Shown: in pieces, positions 6,150 to 14,236 of the stretch | How positions within the stretch are numbered: the stretch's first letter is position 1 | How the letters are laid out: every line of letters begins with the position of its first letter | Source of the DNA: Deltaproteobacteria bacterium | Lineage (GTDB): Bacteria > Bdellovibrionota > Bdellovibrionia > Bdellovibrionales > JAMPXM01 | Reading direction: 5' to 3' | Length of the DNA stretch: 34,064 nt | Assembly (NCBI GenBank): GCA_017302795.1 | Contig: JAFLCB010000010.1 | Location: 1-34,064 of the forward strand | Notes under the pieces: generated by a model | The model's database searches: none | Seen by the model: only the letters and a program-made list of their open reading frames with translations | Told to the model about the DNA's origin: nothing | Made by a program: the position numbers and the translations under genes

Positions 6150-7409
6150 ATGGGAATATCAAAACTGAAAATCGCCAATGGCGAAACAAAATGGCAGGTT
6201 CGAGTTTGGGAGAACGGCCGCGGAAGTCGTCGCATCAATCGAAGGTTTGATCGACGAACGGATGCGGAAGCGTTTCTCTTGCAGTTCGAATCTAAGATCG
6301 AGGAAGAAAGAAAAAGTCCATTTAAGGGCTGTTCGTTTGAAGATCGAACTTTTCGTGACGAAGCCGCCAACTGGTTAAGAGACGGAGAGCTTCGCTTTTC
6401 ACCCTCGCACTTGGTGCGGGTGAAGGGTGTACTTAAAGAAATCTTACCGCGATTCGGCGATCTAACGATGGACAAGTTCACGCCGGAATTTCTTGCGAAG
6501 TATCAGCAGGAAGAAAAAGCTCGGGGTCTTGAGAATGCTTCCGTTAATCGCAAGACCGAAGTCTTTACTACGATCTTAAACTTTGCGGTGAAGCAAAGGC
6601 GGATTCCGTTTAATCCGGCGAATGGATTTCGGAAGTTGCGAAAGTCGACGACCGAGATGGAATTCTGGGATCAAGATGAAGCGGCGGCATTTCTTACCTT
6701 CGCTAATATGACTTATCCTAAGGACTCCACGGATCGTTGGGTTTATGTGGTTTATCTTTTGGCGCTGAACACCGCGATGCGGGCTGGTGAAATCTGGGGA
6801 CTAAGGCCTTCGGATCTGTCGCGCGATGGTCGGTCGATCCAAGTCAGGCGCCAGTTCAATCGGGTAACGCTCGAGATGGCTCCGACGAAATCAAAGAAGT
6901 CGAGGCTTGCTCCGCTAAACGATGAACTTCGCGAAGAGCTTGAGCACTTAATACAAGCGAAGTCGATCGAGGCTGACGAGACGATCTTCATGAACGAACT
7001 TCGAAACCCTGTCTGTCACGAAAACTTCGTGAAGAGGCAGTTCTTAGTCGACGTGAAAGCTTGGGGCGGACGATCGATTCGGTTCCACGACCTAAGGCAC
7101 TCGGCGACGACAATGATGATTGCCGGAGGCATCGATCTGAAAACGGTGAAAGAGATCTGCGGCCATGCCGACATCGCAACAACGATGACGTACGTGCACC
7201 TGATCTCTGGCGCCGTCGAGCGCGTCGCGCAGGTGTTTTCTGTCACTCGCAACGTTCAGCAGCCGCAGTTGCTGATCGCAAACGCGAGGGACGTCACCGA
7301 GGTGAAAGCAGAGACGAAAACTGAGATGCAAAACGAGACGAAAGATGACGTGACCGAAGAGCCCTCGTTAAGGGCGACGGGCCTAACGAAAGGTGGTGAA
7401 CCGATTTAA
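6150..7409 (+). CDS. Tyrosine recombinase (phage-type integrase)
   Basis: The 419-residue protein has an Arm-binding-like N-terminus (strands at residues 4-45), a core-binding SAM-like domain (about 65-150) and a catalytic domain. The catalytic residues are visible: R211 in NTAMRAGEIWGL, a lysine near 247-250, H313 and R316 in FHDLRHSATTM, H339 in CGHADIATTMTYVH, and the nucleophile Y348. All are present, so the enzyme may be active. A roughly 55-residue tail after the catalytic domain is charged and unassigned. It follows the excisionase-like gene and ends about 160 bp from the 3' end of tRNA-fMet. That is the usual place for an integrase whose element inserted into the tRNA. The element would extend leftward from there. 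Confidence 0.93.
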   Translation: MGISKLKIANGETKWQVRVWENGRGSRRINRRFDRRTDAEAFLLQFESKIEEERKSPFKGCSFEDRTFRDEAANWLRDGELRFSPSHLVRVKGVLKEILPRFGDLTMDKFTPEFLAKYQQEEKARGLENASVNRKTEVFTTILNFAVKQRRIPFNPANGFRKLRKSTTEMEFWDQDEAAAFLTFANMTYPKDSTDRWVYVVYLLALNTAMRAGEIWGLRPSDLSRDGRSIQVRRQFNRVTLEMAPTKSKKSRLAPLNDELREELEHLIQAKSIEADETIFMNELRNPVCHENFVKRQFLVDVKAWGGRSIRFHDLRHSATTMMIAGGIDLKTVKEICGHADIATTMTYVHLISGAVERVAQVFSVTRNVQQPQLLIANARDVTEVKAETKTEMQNETKDDVTEEPSLRATGLTKGGEPI

Positions 7410-7475
7410 AAGTCGAGTGAACTGAAGCCGAAAGTGGATCGCAACTGCGACGGAAGACGACCGAGTTTGTTTTCT

Positions 7476-7497
7476 GGTGGACCATCGGTGGACCATC
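7476..7497. repeat. Two tandem copies of ggtggaccatc
   Basis: The 11-bp unit occurs at 7476-7486 and 7487-7497 without spacing, between the integrase stop and the tRNA 3' end. Direct repeats next to an attachment core are typical of integrase arm-type sites. The unit's length, one helical turn, fits side-by-side protein binding. The role is inference. Confidence 0.7.
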
Positions 7498-7566
7498 GGA
7501 GCGAAAAAATGGAAACGAAGTTTCGAGATCGAAACCAATTTGCCTAGTGTTTTTAAGTAGTTAAAT

Positions 7567-7643
<77 letters not shown>

Positions 7644-7670
7644 ACAGAAGTGATCCCTGAAAGAGGGCTG

Positions 7671-7699
7671 AGAGTATGCCCCACCGCATGGCTCGTCAA
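7671..7699 (-). promoter_or_regulatory. Promoter of tRNA-fMet
   Basis: On the minus strand, TTGACG (7694-7699) and TACTCT (7671-7676) are separated by 17 bp. The expected start point is about 20 bases before the tRNA 5' end at 7643, leaving a short 5' leader for RNase P. Confidence 0.55.
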
Positions 7700-7824
7700 T
7701 GAGTATCACTTAAACCCCACTTGATTTGCCAAAATGGGCATTATTGGAGCAGCAAGGCTAGAGTTACTGCTGAAAAAGGGAGCGGAAACAGCCTCAAATT
7801 CAATTAGCTGAATTGTGACGGTCG

Positions 7825-9180
7825 GTGTTTAATTGCGAAGTGCAAGTGATGAATGAAGCTAAAGCGCCAGAATTTGATGCGATCGGACTTCCTGCGGACA
7901 AGTCCGCATTCATTCATCTTTGCTGGCTCTTGCACAATCAATGTAATCATCGCTGCTCTTACTGTTCTGAAATCAACTGGGGCGGAACCTTTCGCGACCT
8001 TGATTTGAAGCAAGCAAAAAATTTCGTGGAGAAAGCGATTCAGCACTTCGCTGGGCGTCGGTTGATGGTGTCTTTCACGGGTGGCGAGCCGACTCTTTGG
8101 CCCGAATTTGGAGTGTTTGTCGACTGGTTAAAGTCGAAGAACGCCATCATCGCAATGACAACCAACGGAACTCGGCATCGAACGTTTTTTCAAGAGCATG
8201 CTAAGAGTTTCAGTTGGATCAGTTTTAGCTATCACCCGGAATTCACTCGCGCTGATCGATTTCTAGAAAATGTGATCGAAGTTTCGCGACACTGTCCGGT
8301 GAGTATTCGAATCATGTTTCCGCCGTCAGAAATCGAATTTAAGAAATCAAAAGAGTTTTTAGATCTCGTCAAAAAATATGAGGCAGACGGCCGTTTTCCT
8401 AGCTTTGTCCGCTGCGAAGCTGTGCCGATTGCCAATGGATTTGGGACAGAGTTCACGGCACCGGCTGCTTATTCCAACGATCAAGAGCGCGTTTTGAACG
8501 AATCCAATTTTTGTATCCATCCTGATAGAGATCCAATCAAGGAGGGTCATGTGCCGATAGGTGATCTGCTAGCGTTTAAAGTCGAGCAATCGTTAAACGG
8601 TAGTTCCTTCGACGCTCACGAACTGATTTCCACGGGTAGAGCAAATTTCGAGAACTGGCTATGTGATATTGGACTTGAACAGCTATTTATTGATCACCGG
8701 GGTCAGGTTCTTAGGGCGGGCTGCCGGGTTGGCGGACCTGTCGGCTGGTTAAAACAAGGTTTTTTTGACTTCCCGGCAGAGCCAGTGCTTTGCCCTAAAA
8801 CCTATTGTCATTGCATCACCGATGTTTTGACTTCAAAACGGTCACCCGCCTGGCAGAAAGCGAATTCCGGCGAAGTAGTAGGCTCGTTGTCACGACTGTG
8901 GTTTCTAATCGTCAAAACAAAATTTCGTTTTTTCAACTGGATGACCCAAACCGCATTTAAAATCGACGAGGAAAATAAATCCCAAGTCTTCACAGTCTCG
9001 TGGATCCGCAAGCTATTGTTTCAATTTAAGCGGCACTTCTTTTTAGCTGCCCGATTTGTCCTGTTTGAAGTTTTCTACAATGGTGGCATTCGGTTTTTCT
9101 GGTCGCGACCTGTGCGAAAGCCATATTATTTTTTGCGATTTCAATTTCGTAAGCGAATTCTGGGAAAGACCAATATTTAA
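7825..9180 (+). CDS. Radical SAM protein with extra cysteine cluster and basic aromatic tail
   Basis: The 451-residue protein starts at GTG 7825 or ATG 7849; neither has a strong ribosome binding site. Near residue 40 it has CNHRCSYC, the CxxxCxxC motif that holds the radical SAM [4Fe-4S] cluster, and about 55 residues later FTGGEPTLWPEF, the SAM-binding GGE motif. Later cysteines (FCIHP, RAGCR, LCPKTYCHC, about residues 230-330) suggest one or two auxiliary clusters as in SPASM/twitch enzymes. The last 110 residues are rich in R, K, F and W and may form amphipathic membrane-associated helices. I recognise no subfamily, and no peptide substrate gene was seen nearby. It overlaps the neighbouring minus-strand gene by 4 bp, tail to tail. 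Confidence 0.8.
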   Translation: MFNCEVQVMNEAKAPEFDAIGLPADKSAFIHLCWLLHNQCNHRCSYCSEINWGGTFRDLDLKQAKNFVEKAIQHFAGRRLMVSFTGGEPTLWPEFGVFVDWLKSKNAIIAMTTNGTRHRTFFQEHAKSFSWISFSYHPEFTRADRFLENVIEVSRHCPVSIRIMFPPSEIEFKKSKEFLDLVKKYEADGRFPSFVRCEAVPIANGFGTEFTAPAAYSNDQERVLNESNFCIHPDRDPIKEGHVPIGDLLAFKVEQSLNGSSFDAHELISTGRANFENWLCDIGLEQLFIDHRGQVLRAGCRVGGPVGWLKQGFFDFPAEPVLCPKTYCHCITDVLTSKRSPAWQKANSGEVVGSLSRLWFLIVKTKFRFFNWMTQTAFKIDEENKSQVFTVSWIRKLLFQFKRHFFLAARFVLFEVFYNGGIRFFWSRPVRKPYYFLRFQFRKRILGKTNI

Positions 9181-10079
9181 ATATTTGTTGTAAGTGCGCT
9201 TGCTGCAACCCAACCAGCTAATACCCACATTGCTAAGAACAAGCTCCAGATCGCGATTCTGCGTTTAAAGAAGCGATTGCCTAGGAACAGCCCGAGCGCG
9301 AGTTTTGAGACCAGTGAGGCGATAAGTCCTATCGAAATCAAGCTTCGCAACATCGCGTGATCAATGGCTCTATGCTCTTCGAGCTGTAAATTGGCAATAA
9401 TCGACCCGTGGACTTCGAAAAGTGAAACCAAAAATGTAAGTGTGGACAGGCCATTTTGGCCAAACTCTTGCTGAAGAAACTTGGAAACCGCAATGATGGC
9501 GATAATAAACAGACTGAGCTTGGCGATTCCCAATAAGTCTGAGAGTGGATCTCGATGATTAGGAATGGTGCCTAACACGCGGACTTTGCGAGAGCGAAAC
9601 ACGGTTAACAGCGCAGCGCCAATGATTGGTAGGCCGATCAAAAGAGCCACGTCGAGAAGGTGGCCAGTGGAACCGATGATAGCAAGTGCGAGCGCTAAAA
9701 CCATCTGTGCCAAAATCGAACCGAGAAAAGAAAGTGTCGCTACACGATTTTCGTCGTCGGTTAAATTGTGACTATTTCGTGCAATTTGCGCCGTAACGGC
9801 CGTGCTTGAAAAAACTCCGCCGACGAAACCAGAGAGAAATGATCCCGCGCGACTACCTAAAGCTTGGCTCAATATGCCACCGAGGGTTTGAATCGTAATC
9901 AAAACCAAAACTAGTAGTGTGACTTTTCTAGGTGAAAAAAGGCCCCAAGGATCGATCGGCTCGGACGGCAGAAGAACCGTAATCACGGCAAGCCAAAAGA
10001 TCACGAAGAATGCTTTCACCCAGCGCCCGTAAGACGCCGGAATCAGTCCAAGAAGCTTTCCTTTTTTTCCGCTTTTCAC
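9177..10079 (-). CDS. DUF4010/MgtC-associated membrane protein
   Basis: A 300-residue integral membrane protein with about eight hydrophobic segments. The motif GGVFSSTAVTAQIAR near residue 90 and the segment order are typical of the DUF4010 domain, found alone or fused to MgtC/SapB. The biochemical role of that domain is not established. The GTG start lies 4 bp after the trhO stop, so the two genes probably share a transcript. It may be a transporter or an ion-homeostasis protein; this cannot be settled from sequence. Confidence 0.72.
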   Translation of the reverse strand: MKSGKKGKLLGLIPASYGRWVKAFFVIFWLAVITVLLPSEPIDPWGLFSPRKVTLLVLVLITIQTLGGILSQALGSRAGSFLSGFVGGVFSSTAVTAQIARNSHNLTDDENRVATLSFLGSILAQMVLALALAIIGSTGHLLDVALLIGLPIIGAALLTVFRSRKVRVLGTIPNHRDPLSDLLGIAKLSLFIIAIIAVSKFLQQEFGQNGLSTLTFLVSLFEVHGSIIANLQLEEHRAIDHAMLRSLISIGLIASLVSKLALGLFLGNRFFKRRIAIWSLFLAMWVLAGWVAASALTTNI

Positions 10080-10083
10080 AATT

Positions 10084-11175
10084 TCACTTCGTTGCCGAAG
10101 CGGGCGCCCATGTCAAAGTTTGCGGGTTCCCTTTTTTGCCAGGTGCAACTGACCAATGATGAGCGCAGTTTTTCGAGCATGTTTCAGCTTGTTCAATGGC
10201 TTTTTCGTTGTAGCAATCGTCGCAAAGCACAGCAGGAGAATCGCATCTTACGCAGAAGATAGAATGATCGGCTGGCTGACCGCAATGTGGGCAGGCGGAA
10301 AACTTTTTGCTGGCGCGGCCATCGCCGTCTACGGCAATCCGATTGTCGAAAACAAAACATTCCCCGTCCCACATCGACGTCGTTTTTGATGCAGGAAATT
10401 TTTCGATGTAATTTAGGATTCCGCCGTCCAATTGTTTGACGTTAGAAAAGCCTTTTTCTTCCATGGCAACAATGGCTTTCTCACAACGAATTCCGCCGGT
10501 GCAGAAAATGTAAGTGGGTTTTGATTTGTCTTTTACATTCAGGTCCAGCCAAGAGGGGAAGTCAGAAAATTCCTCGATTTGCGGAGTCAGCGCATTCCTA
10601 AATGTACCGATCGAGGATTCGTAATTGTTTCGTGTGTCGATCACAACTGCCTCGGGGGCTTGGATTCCAGCGTGCCATTCTTCCGGCGAAATGTGAGTGC
10701 CGGAGCCTGGTTGATGGGGAAGAAGATCGGGGCGTTTAAGCGTAACGATCTCCTTTCGAACTTTGACGACGAATTCGAGAAACGGGATTTTCTCGCCTGG
10801 TTCGATCCAGCTTGTTTTTACATTTTGAAATTCAAAGCCTGGAATCAAGAGCGATCCTGATTCTTTCAGGAACAGTGGAAGGCATTCGCTTGGACCGGAG
10901 GCCGTGGCATTTAGTCCCTCTTGACCCAGAATAATCAGTCCTGAAATTCCAAATTTATTCGCCGATACTTCGAGGCCCTTCTTAACTCGCGCGACGTCCT
11001 CGGCTGAAAGCGTGACGAAATGATAAAAGGTTTGAACTTCGAGGCGTTTTTCAGTTCTTGGAATTGGTGGCAGCATATAGCCAGGAAAATACCTTGCGGT
11101 GCCTCTTTTAGCAACTTTGGACCGCCGAATAATCGGTGGGAAGTTTGGAATATCTGCTGGTGCGTGGTAGTACAT
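10084..11175 (-). CDS. trhO: TrhO: rhodanese-type tRNA uridine-34 hydroxylase
   Basis: This is the YceA/TrhO family, which hydroxylates U34 of certain tRNAs (first step toward cmo5U/mo5U) with oxygen. The N-terminal domain starts at FYHFVTL and includes the family's GLNATASGP. The rhodanese domain begins near VVIDTRNNYESSIGTFRNA, and the active-site loop is FCTGGIRCEKA with its catalytic cysteine. The C-terminal part has a cysteine-rich zinc-like region (CPHCGQP, CVRC, CDDC, CSKNC). The frame opens at 11175, but homologues usually begin close to FYHFVTL, so the true start may be the ATG at 11073. As drawn, its start is only 4 bp from the prfC start on the other strand. Confidence 0.9.
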   Translation of the reverse strand: MYYHAPADIPNFPPIIRRSKVAKRGTARYFPGYMLPPIPRTEKRLEVQTFYHFVTLSAEDVARVKKGLEVSANKFGISGLIILGQEGLNATASGPSECLPLFLKESGSLLIPGFEFQNVKTSWIEPGEKIPFLEFVVKVRKEIVTLKRPDLLPHQPGSGTHISPEEWHAGIQAPEAVVIDTRNNYESSIGTFRNALTPQIEEFSDFPSWLDLNVKDKSKPTYIFCTGGIRCEKAIVAMEEKGFSNVKQLDGGILNYIEKFPASKTTSMWDGECFVFDNRIAVDGDGRASKKFSACPHCGQPADHSIFCVRCDSPAVLCDDCYNEKAIEQAETCSKNCAHHWSVAPGKKGNPQTLTWAPASATK

Positions 11176-11179
11176 CCGA

Positions 11180-12856
11180 ATGCTTGAGTCACAAAGTCCC
11201 AGTCAATCTTCTGCTTCTGGTGGAAACACCAGCGGCTCCAGTCCAGAAACGACCACAGAAATTCAGCGTCGTCGGACATTTGCGATTATTTCTCACCCTG
11301 ACGCTGGTAAAACAACGCTGACAGAGAAGCTGCTTTACAACGGCGGCGTCATTCATGAAGCAGGCGAGGTAAAGGGCAAGCAGGGTACAAAGGCCGCAAC
11401 ATCAGATTGGATGGCGCTCGAGCAACAACGTGGAATTTCGATCACTTCGTCTGTGATGCAGTTTGAATACAAAGGCCTTCGGGTTAATCTTCTGGATACG
11501 CCGGGCCACAAAGATTTTTCGGAAGACACCTATCGCACCTTGGTGGCCGCAGATTCTGCGGTGATGCTGATCGACGTTGCAAAGGGTGTGGAAGAGCGAA
11601 CGAAAAAACTCTACGAAGTGTGCCGTTATCGCAATGTTCCCATTTTCACCTTTATCAACAAGTGCGATCGCGAAGGTAAAGCACCTTTAGAATTGATTGA
11701 TGAAATCGAAACGACGCTGAAGATGGCCTGCTGGCCAGTGACCTGGCCTGTAGGTTTAGGCGGTTTATTTTTTGGTCTCTATCACCGGACTCGAAAAGTT
11801 ATTTATCCCTACCAGGGGCGAGACGGGGATTTGGACATGACTCCGATTCCGGTCTCCTCATTGGATCAGCCCGGTCTTGCTGAAAAAATTCGGCCGGAAG
11901 TTTTGCAGGCACTAAAAGAAGAAATTGAACTTATCGATGGAACGCTGGGAGAGTTTGATCACCAGGCATTTTTAGACGGCAAACTTAGTCCTGCAACTTT
12001 TGGTTCGGCGAAACAAGACTTTGGCGTCGATCTCTTTCTCGACCTTTTCAAGGAATGGGCGCCGCCACCAGGCCCACGAAAAACAAAAACTGACATTGTT
12101 GTGAATCCGCTCGATTCAGCGTTCACTGGCTTCGTGTTTAAGATGCAAGCCAACATGGATCGAAGGCACCGCGACCGTGTTGCGTTCATTCGAATCTGCA
12201 GCGGTAAATTTCAACGGGGCATGAAGGTTCATCACATGCGCCTCGACCGAGAGGTTCGCTTGGCGTTTTCAAGTCAGTTCGTTGCACAAGATCGCGAAAC
12301 AGTAGATGAAGCATTTGCAGGTGATATTGTAGGCGTCAACGATACCGGTAACTTCCAGATTGGCGACACGATCACGACAGGGAAAAAACTTTTGTTCGAA
12401 GACATTCCAAAATTCCCACCGGAACTTTTTGGTCGCTTACAAGTAAGCGATGCAATGAAACGGACCAAGCTTCAGAAGGGTGTCCAACAGCTTTCAGAAG
12501 AAGGTGCTATTCAGTTGTTCATTGACCCCATCGTCGGCCCGCAAGACCCCATCATTGGCGTTGTCGGAGAGTTGCAGTTTGAGGTTCTTTTGTATCGACT
12601 CGAAGATGAATATGGACTTGATGTCAAACTTGCGCGAACGCCATATACGGTCGCCCGGTGGCCCCGCGACAAAGACGGAAAGCCAGTGAAACGTCTAAAC
12701 GGAAATCTACAAATGTTTGAGGATGCATCAGGAAATCCGGTTATTTTGTTAGCGCAAGAATGGGATTTAAATTGGGCGAAGAAAGAAAATCCCGATATTG
12801 AATTCGCAACCAGTATTCTGCAGGTTCGTGAAGGAACGCCGGGGTATTCGCTCTAG
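11180..12856 (+). CDS. prfC: Peptide chain release factor 3
   Basis: A 558-residue translational GTPase matching RF3, which recycles RF1/RF2 from the ribosome after termination. Visible motifs: G1 SHPDAGKTT (residues 38-46), the RGIS switch region, G3 DTPGHKDFSEDTYRTL, and G4 NKCDRE. The characteristic RF3 segment WPVGLGGLFFGLYHR follows. The C-terminus has the RF3 domains 2 and 3 (RLQVSDAMKRTKLQKGVQQLSEEGAIQLF, then VVGELQFEVL). About 27 serine- and threonine-rich residues precede the usual family start (EIQRRRTFAIISHP). Either the protein has a disordered extension or translation starts elsewhere. It converges on the L,D-transpeptidase gene with an 8-bp gap. Confidence 0.95.
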   Translation: MLESQSPSQSSASGGNTSGSSPETTTEIQRRRTFAIISHPDAGKTTLTEKLLYNGGVIHEAGEVKGKQGTKAATSDWMALEQQRGISITSSVMQFEYKGLRVNLLDTPGHKDFSEDTYRTLVAADSAVMLIDVAKGVEERTKKLYEVCRYRNVPIFTFINKCDREGKAPLELIDEIETTLKMACWPVTWPVGLGGLFFGLYHRTRKVIYPYQGRDGDLDMTPIPVSSLDQPGLAEKIRPEVLQALKEEIELIDGTLGEFDHQAFLDGKLSPATFGSAKQDFGVDLFLDLFKEWAPPPGPRKTKTDIVVNPLDSAFTGFVFKMQANMDRRHRDRVAFIRICSGKFQRGMKVHHMRLDREVRLAFSSQFVAQDRETVDEAFAGDIVGVNDTGNFQIGDTITTGKKLLFEDIPKFPPELFGRLQVSDAMKRTKLQKGVQQLSEEGAIQLFIDPIVGPQDPIIGVVGELQFEVLLYRLEDEYGLDVKLARTPYTVARWPRDKDGKPVKRLNGNLQMFEDASGNPVILLAQEWDLNWAKKENPDIEFATSILQVREGTPGYSL

Positions 12857-12864
12857 AAAGCCGG

Positions 12865-13533
12865 CTAGTCGGTTGTAACCGTCAGTTTCACGGGCCAATT
12901 GGCGAGGACCCAGTTCGACACTTCGATAATCTGCGTGTCGCGCGCAAAAGCGAGGCAGCCTGCGGTCCAATTGTTTTCAATACTTTTTGCAGGAAGACAC
13001 ATGAAGGGCCGGATGGGGCCGTGGATGCCGATCGCGTTTCCTGTATAGCCGCGAGCTATATCGGACTTATTCGGATAGCCAACCGGAATGAATATTCCAA
13101 ATTGCAGCGATTTACGCGGGTATCCCAACCAGTAGGTGCCCACGGGCGTTTTTCGATCACCGGACTTTCTTTTCCCAAGCCCATTTGAGCCAATCATTGT
13201 GCGATTCGCCCATTCGACTTTTTGACTCAGGCAGCCCACTAAGCTGTCGATCGACGCAAGATAAACAATCTCTTTCGTTCGGCCATGGCAGATATCTTGG
13301 GGCAGTTTTAGCATGTCAGTTTCAGTCATTTCGATTTGCCGGGTGTTCAAACGGCAGTCTTGATCGCGATAGACAAAAGCGTCCGCTATGCTTTCTTGGG
13401 ATTTTAGCAAGTCCGATTCAGAAAAATCCAAAGGGCCGTAAGAAAGAGTATCAGCACTCGCCGTTATCGAGACGACTGCGGAAGACGACAAAAGGCATAC
13501 GAGCGAGAAAAAGATCACATTGCGTAGAAACAA
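12865..13533 (-). CDS. Exported L,D-transpeptidase (YkuD fold)
   Basis: The 222-residue protein has a signal peptide (hydrophobic stretch at residues 6-22, cleavage near ASA/DT) and a YkuD-type domain. The catalytic signature is visible: H171-G172 in AIGIHGPIRP and the nucleophile C193 in NNWTAGCLAF, about 20 residues apart as in the family. The segment KSGDRKTPVGTY is also typical. L,D-transpeptidases make 3-3 cross-links or attach proteins to peptidoglycan in the periplasm. The longest frame starts at TTG 13533, which overlaps the T-run of the preceding terminator; GTG at 13518 is an alternative. This specific enzyme's role is not known. Confidence 0.82.
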   Translation of the reverse strand: MFLRNVIFFSLVCLLSSSAVVSITASADTLSYGPLDFSESDLLKSQESIADAFVYRDQDCRLNTRQIEMTETDMLKLPQDICHGRTKEIVYLASIDSLVGCLSQKVEWANRTMIGSNGLGKRKSGDRKTPVGTYWLGYPRKSLQFGIFIPVGYPNKSDIARGYTGNAIGIHGPIRPFMCLPAKSIENNWTAGCLAFARDTQIIEVSNWVLANWPVKLTVTTD

Positions 13534-13564
13534 AAAAGCCCCCCGAAGAAATCGAAGGGCTTTT
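13532..13564 (-). terminator. Intrinsic terminator of the small secreted-protein gene
   Basis: On the minus strand AAAAGCCC pairs with GGGCTTTT across a partly paired interior (TCG with CGA), followed by a run of T. It lies about 30 bp past the stop of the gene at 13596. It also touches the TTG start of the L,D-transpeptidase gene, and the G-run in its 3' arm is where that gene's ribosome binding site would be. Confidence 0.8.
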
Positions 13565-13595
13565 ACTGACTGGTCACTTTAAAGACGAAAGCGTC

Positions 13596-14066
13596 TTACA
13601 GGCGGCAGTTGTAGTTGACACCCTTCACGGTGAGAGTCGCGTAGCGACCCATGCCGAGGCCTCTATCATGGAAGATCGCGAAAGAAACATCGCCCTCTTT
13701 TGGTTTGCATGTATTTCCTCCCGCTTCAAAAACATGCATGTCTACGAGGCCTCCGAAAGCGTTGAATGCTGAAGAAGGTGCATTGGCGAAGCATTTTCCA
13801 ATCTCGTCATTCGTCACAAAGCCGCTTTTAGCCTGGTGGTGAGGGGTCATTTCGACGATGAATGTGGTTTTAAACGATTTTTCGGATCGTTCAATAGCCT
13901 CTGTGCAGGTCATGTTCATGCGGACTGGAGCCGAGGGCTCTTGATGCTCTTCACCATCTGGCATCAAGAGGGCCGGGCGAGCCATTGCGAAAGTAGCGGC
14001 CAATAGCACCAAAGTGGCGGCGAAAAGGCCAAGGGCAAAACGTTCAAATTTACCTGTCTGCAACAT
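13596..14066 (-). CDS. Small exported hypothetical protein
   Basis: ATG at 14066 has an excellent ribosome binding site (AGGAGG, 5 bases before), so I prefer it to the longer frame from 14096. The 156-residue product has a basic N-terminus, a long hydrophobic stretch (FALGLFAATLVLLAATFA) and a likely cleavage site at AMA/RP. The mature part is about 125 residues with four cysteines (CTEAI, GKCF, NTCKP, YNCRL), which could form two disulphides in the periplasm. I do not recognise a family. It is a single-gene unit ended by the terminator at 13532-13564. The strong ribosome binding site suggests good expression. Confidence 0.65.
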   Translation of the reverse strand: MLQTGKFERFALGLFAATLVLLAATFAMARPALLMPDGEEHQEPSAPVRMNMTCTEAIERSEKSFKTTFIVEMTPHHQAKSGFVTNDEIGKCFANAPSSAFNAFGGLVDMHVFEAGGNTCKPKEGDVSFAIFHDRGLGMGRYATLTVKGVNYNCRL

Positions 14067-14114
14067 AATTCCTCCTGGATTCCAACGAAAACACAAGGCA
14101 CAACAAATAGTGTG

Positions 14115-14211
14115 CGAGGCGCGTCCACCCGGCTAGGTGGCAAGAGCTGCGCCAGCCGACGGCCAATAGGCGTGCTGCGCCTCGAAAAACCTTCAAGCTG
14201 GTGACAGCTTG
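14115..14211 (+). other. Structured 5' leader of ffh (possible RNA element)
   Basis: The 97-base stretch before ffh has an outer stem of 8 bp (cgaggcgc 14115-14122 with gcgcctcg 14177-14184), an inner hairpin of ccacc with ggtgg, a small hairpin aggcg/cgcct near the 3' side that competes with the outer stem, and a separate hairpin caagctg-gtga-cagcttg at 14194-14211. The last ends 25 bases before the ffh ATG. It does not match the SRP RNA consensus that I know. It may be a regulatory leader or nothing more than GC-rich DNA; pairing was checked by eye only. Confidence 0.35.
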
Positions 14212-14236
14212 GAACTAGGGCGCTAGGTTCTGCTCT

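Noticed and set aside
7061-7324. 87-codon plus-strand frame inside the integrase
   Set aside because: Out of frame with the conserved catalytic H-x-x-R and G-H motifs; a shadow frame.
14115-14211. 4.5S (SRP) RNA gene beside ffh
   Set aside because: The conserved SRP domain IV pattern (ggtcagg, then ggaagg and agcagcc) is absent.
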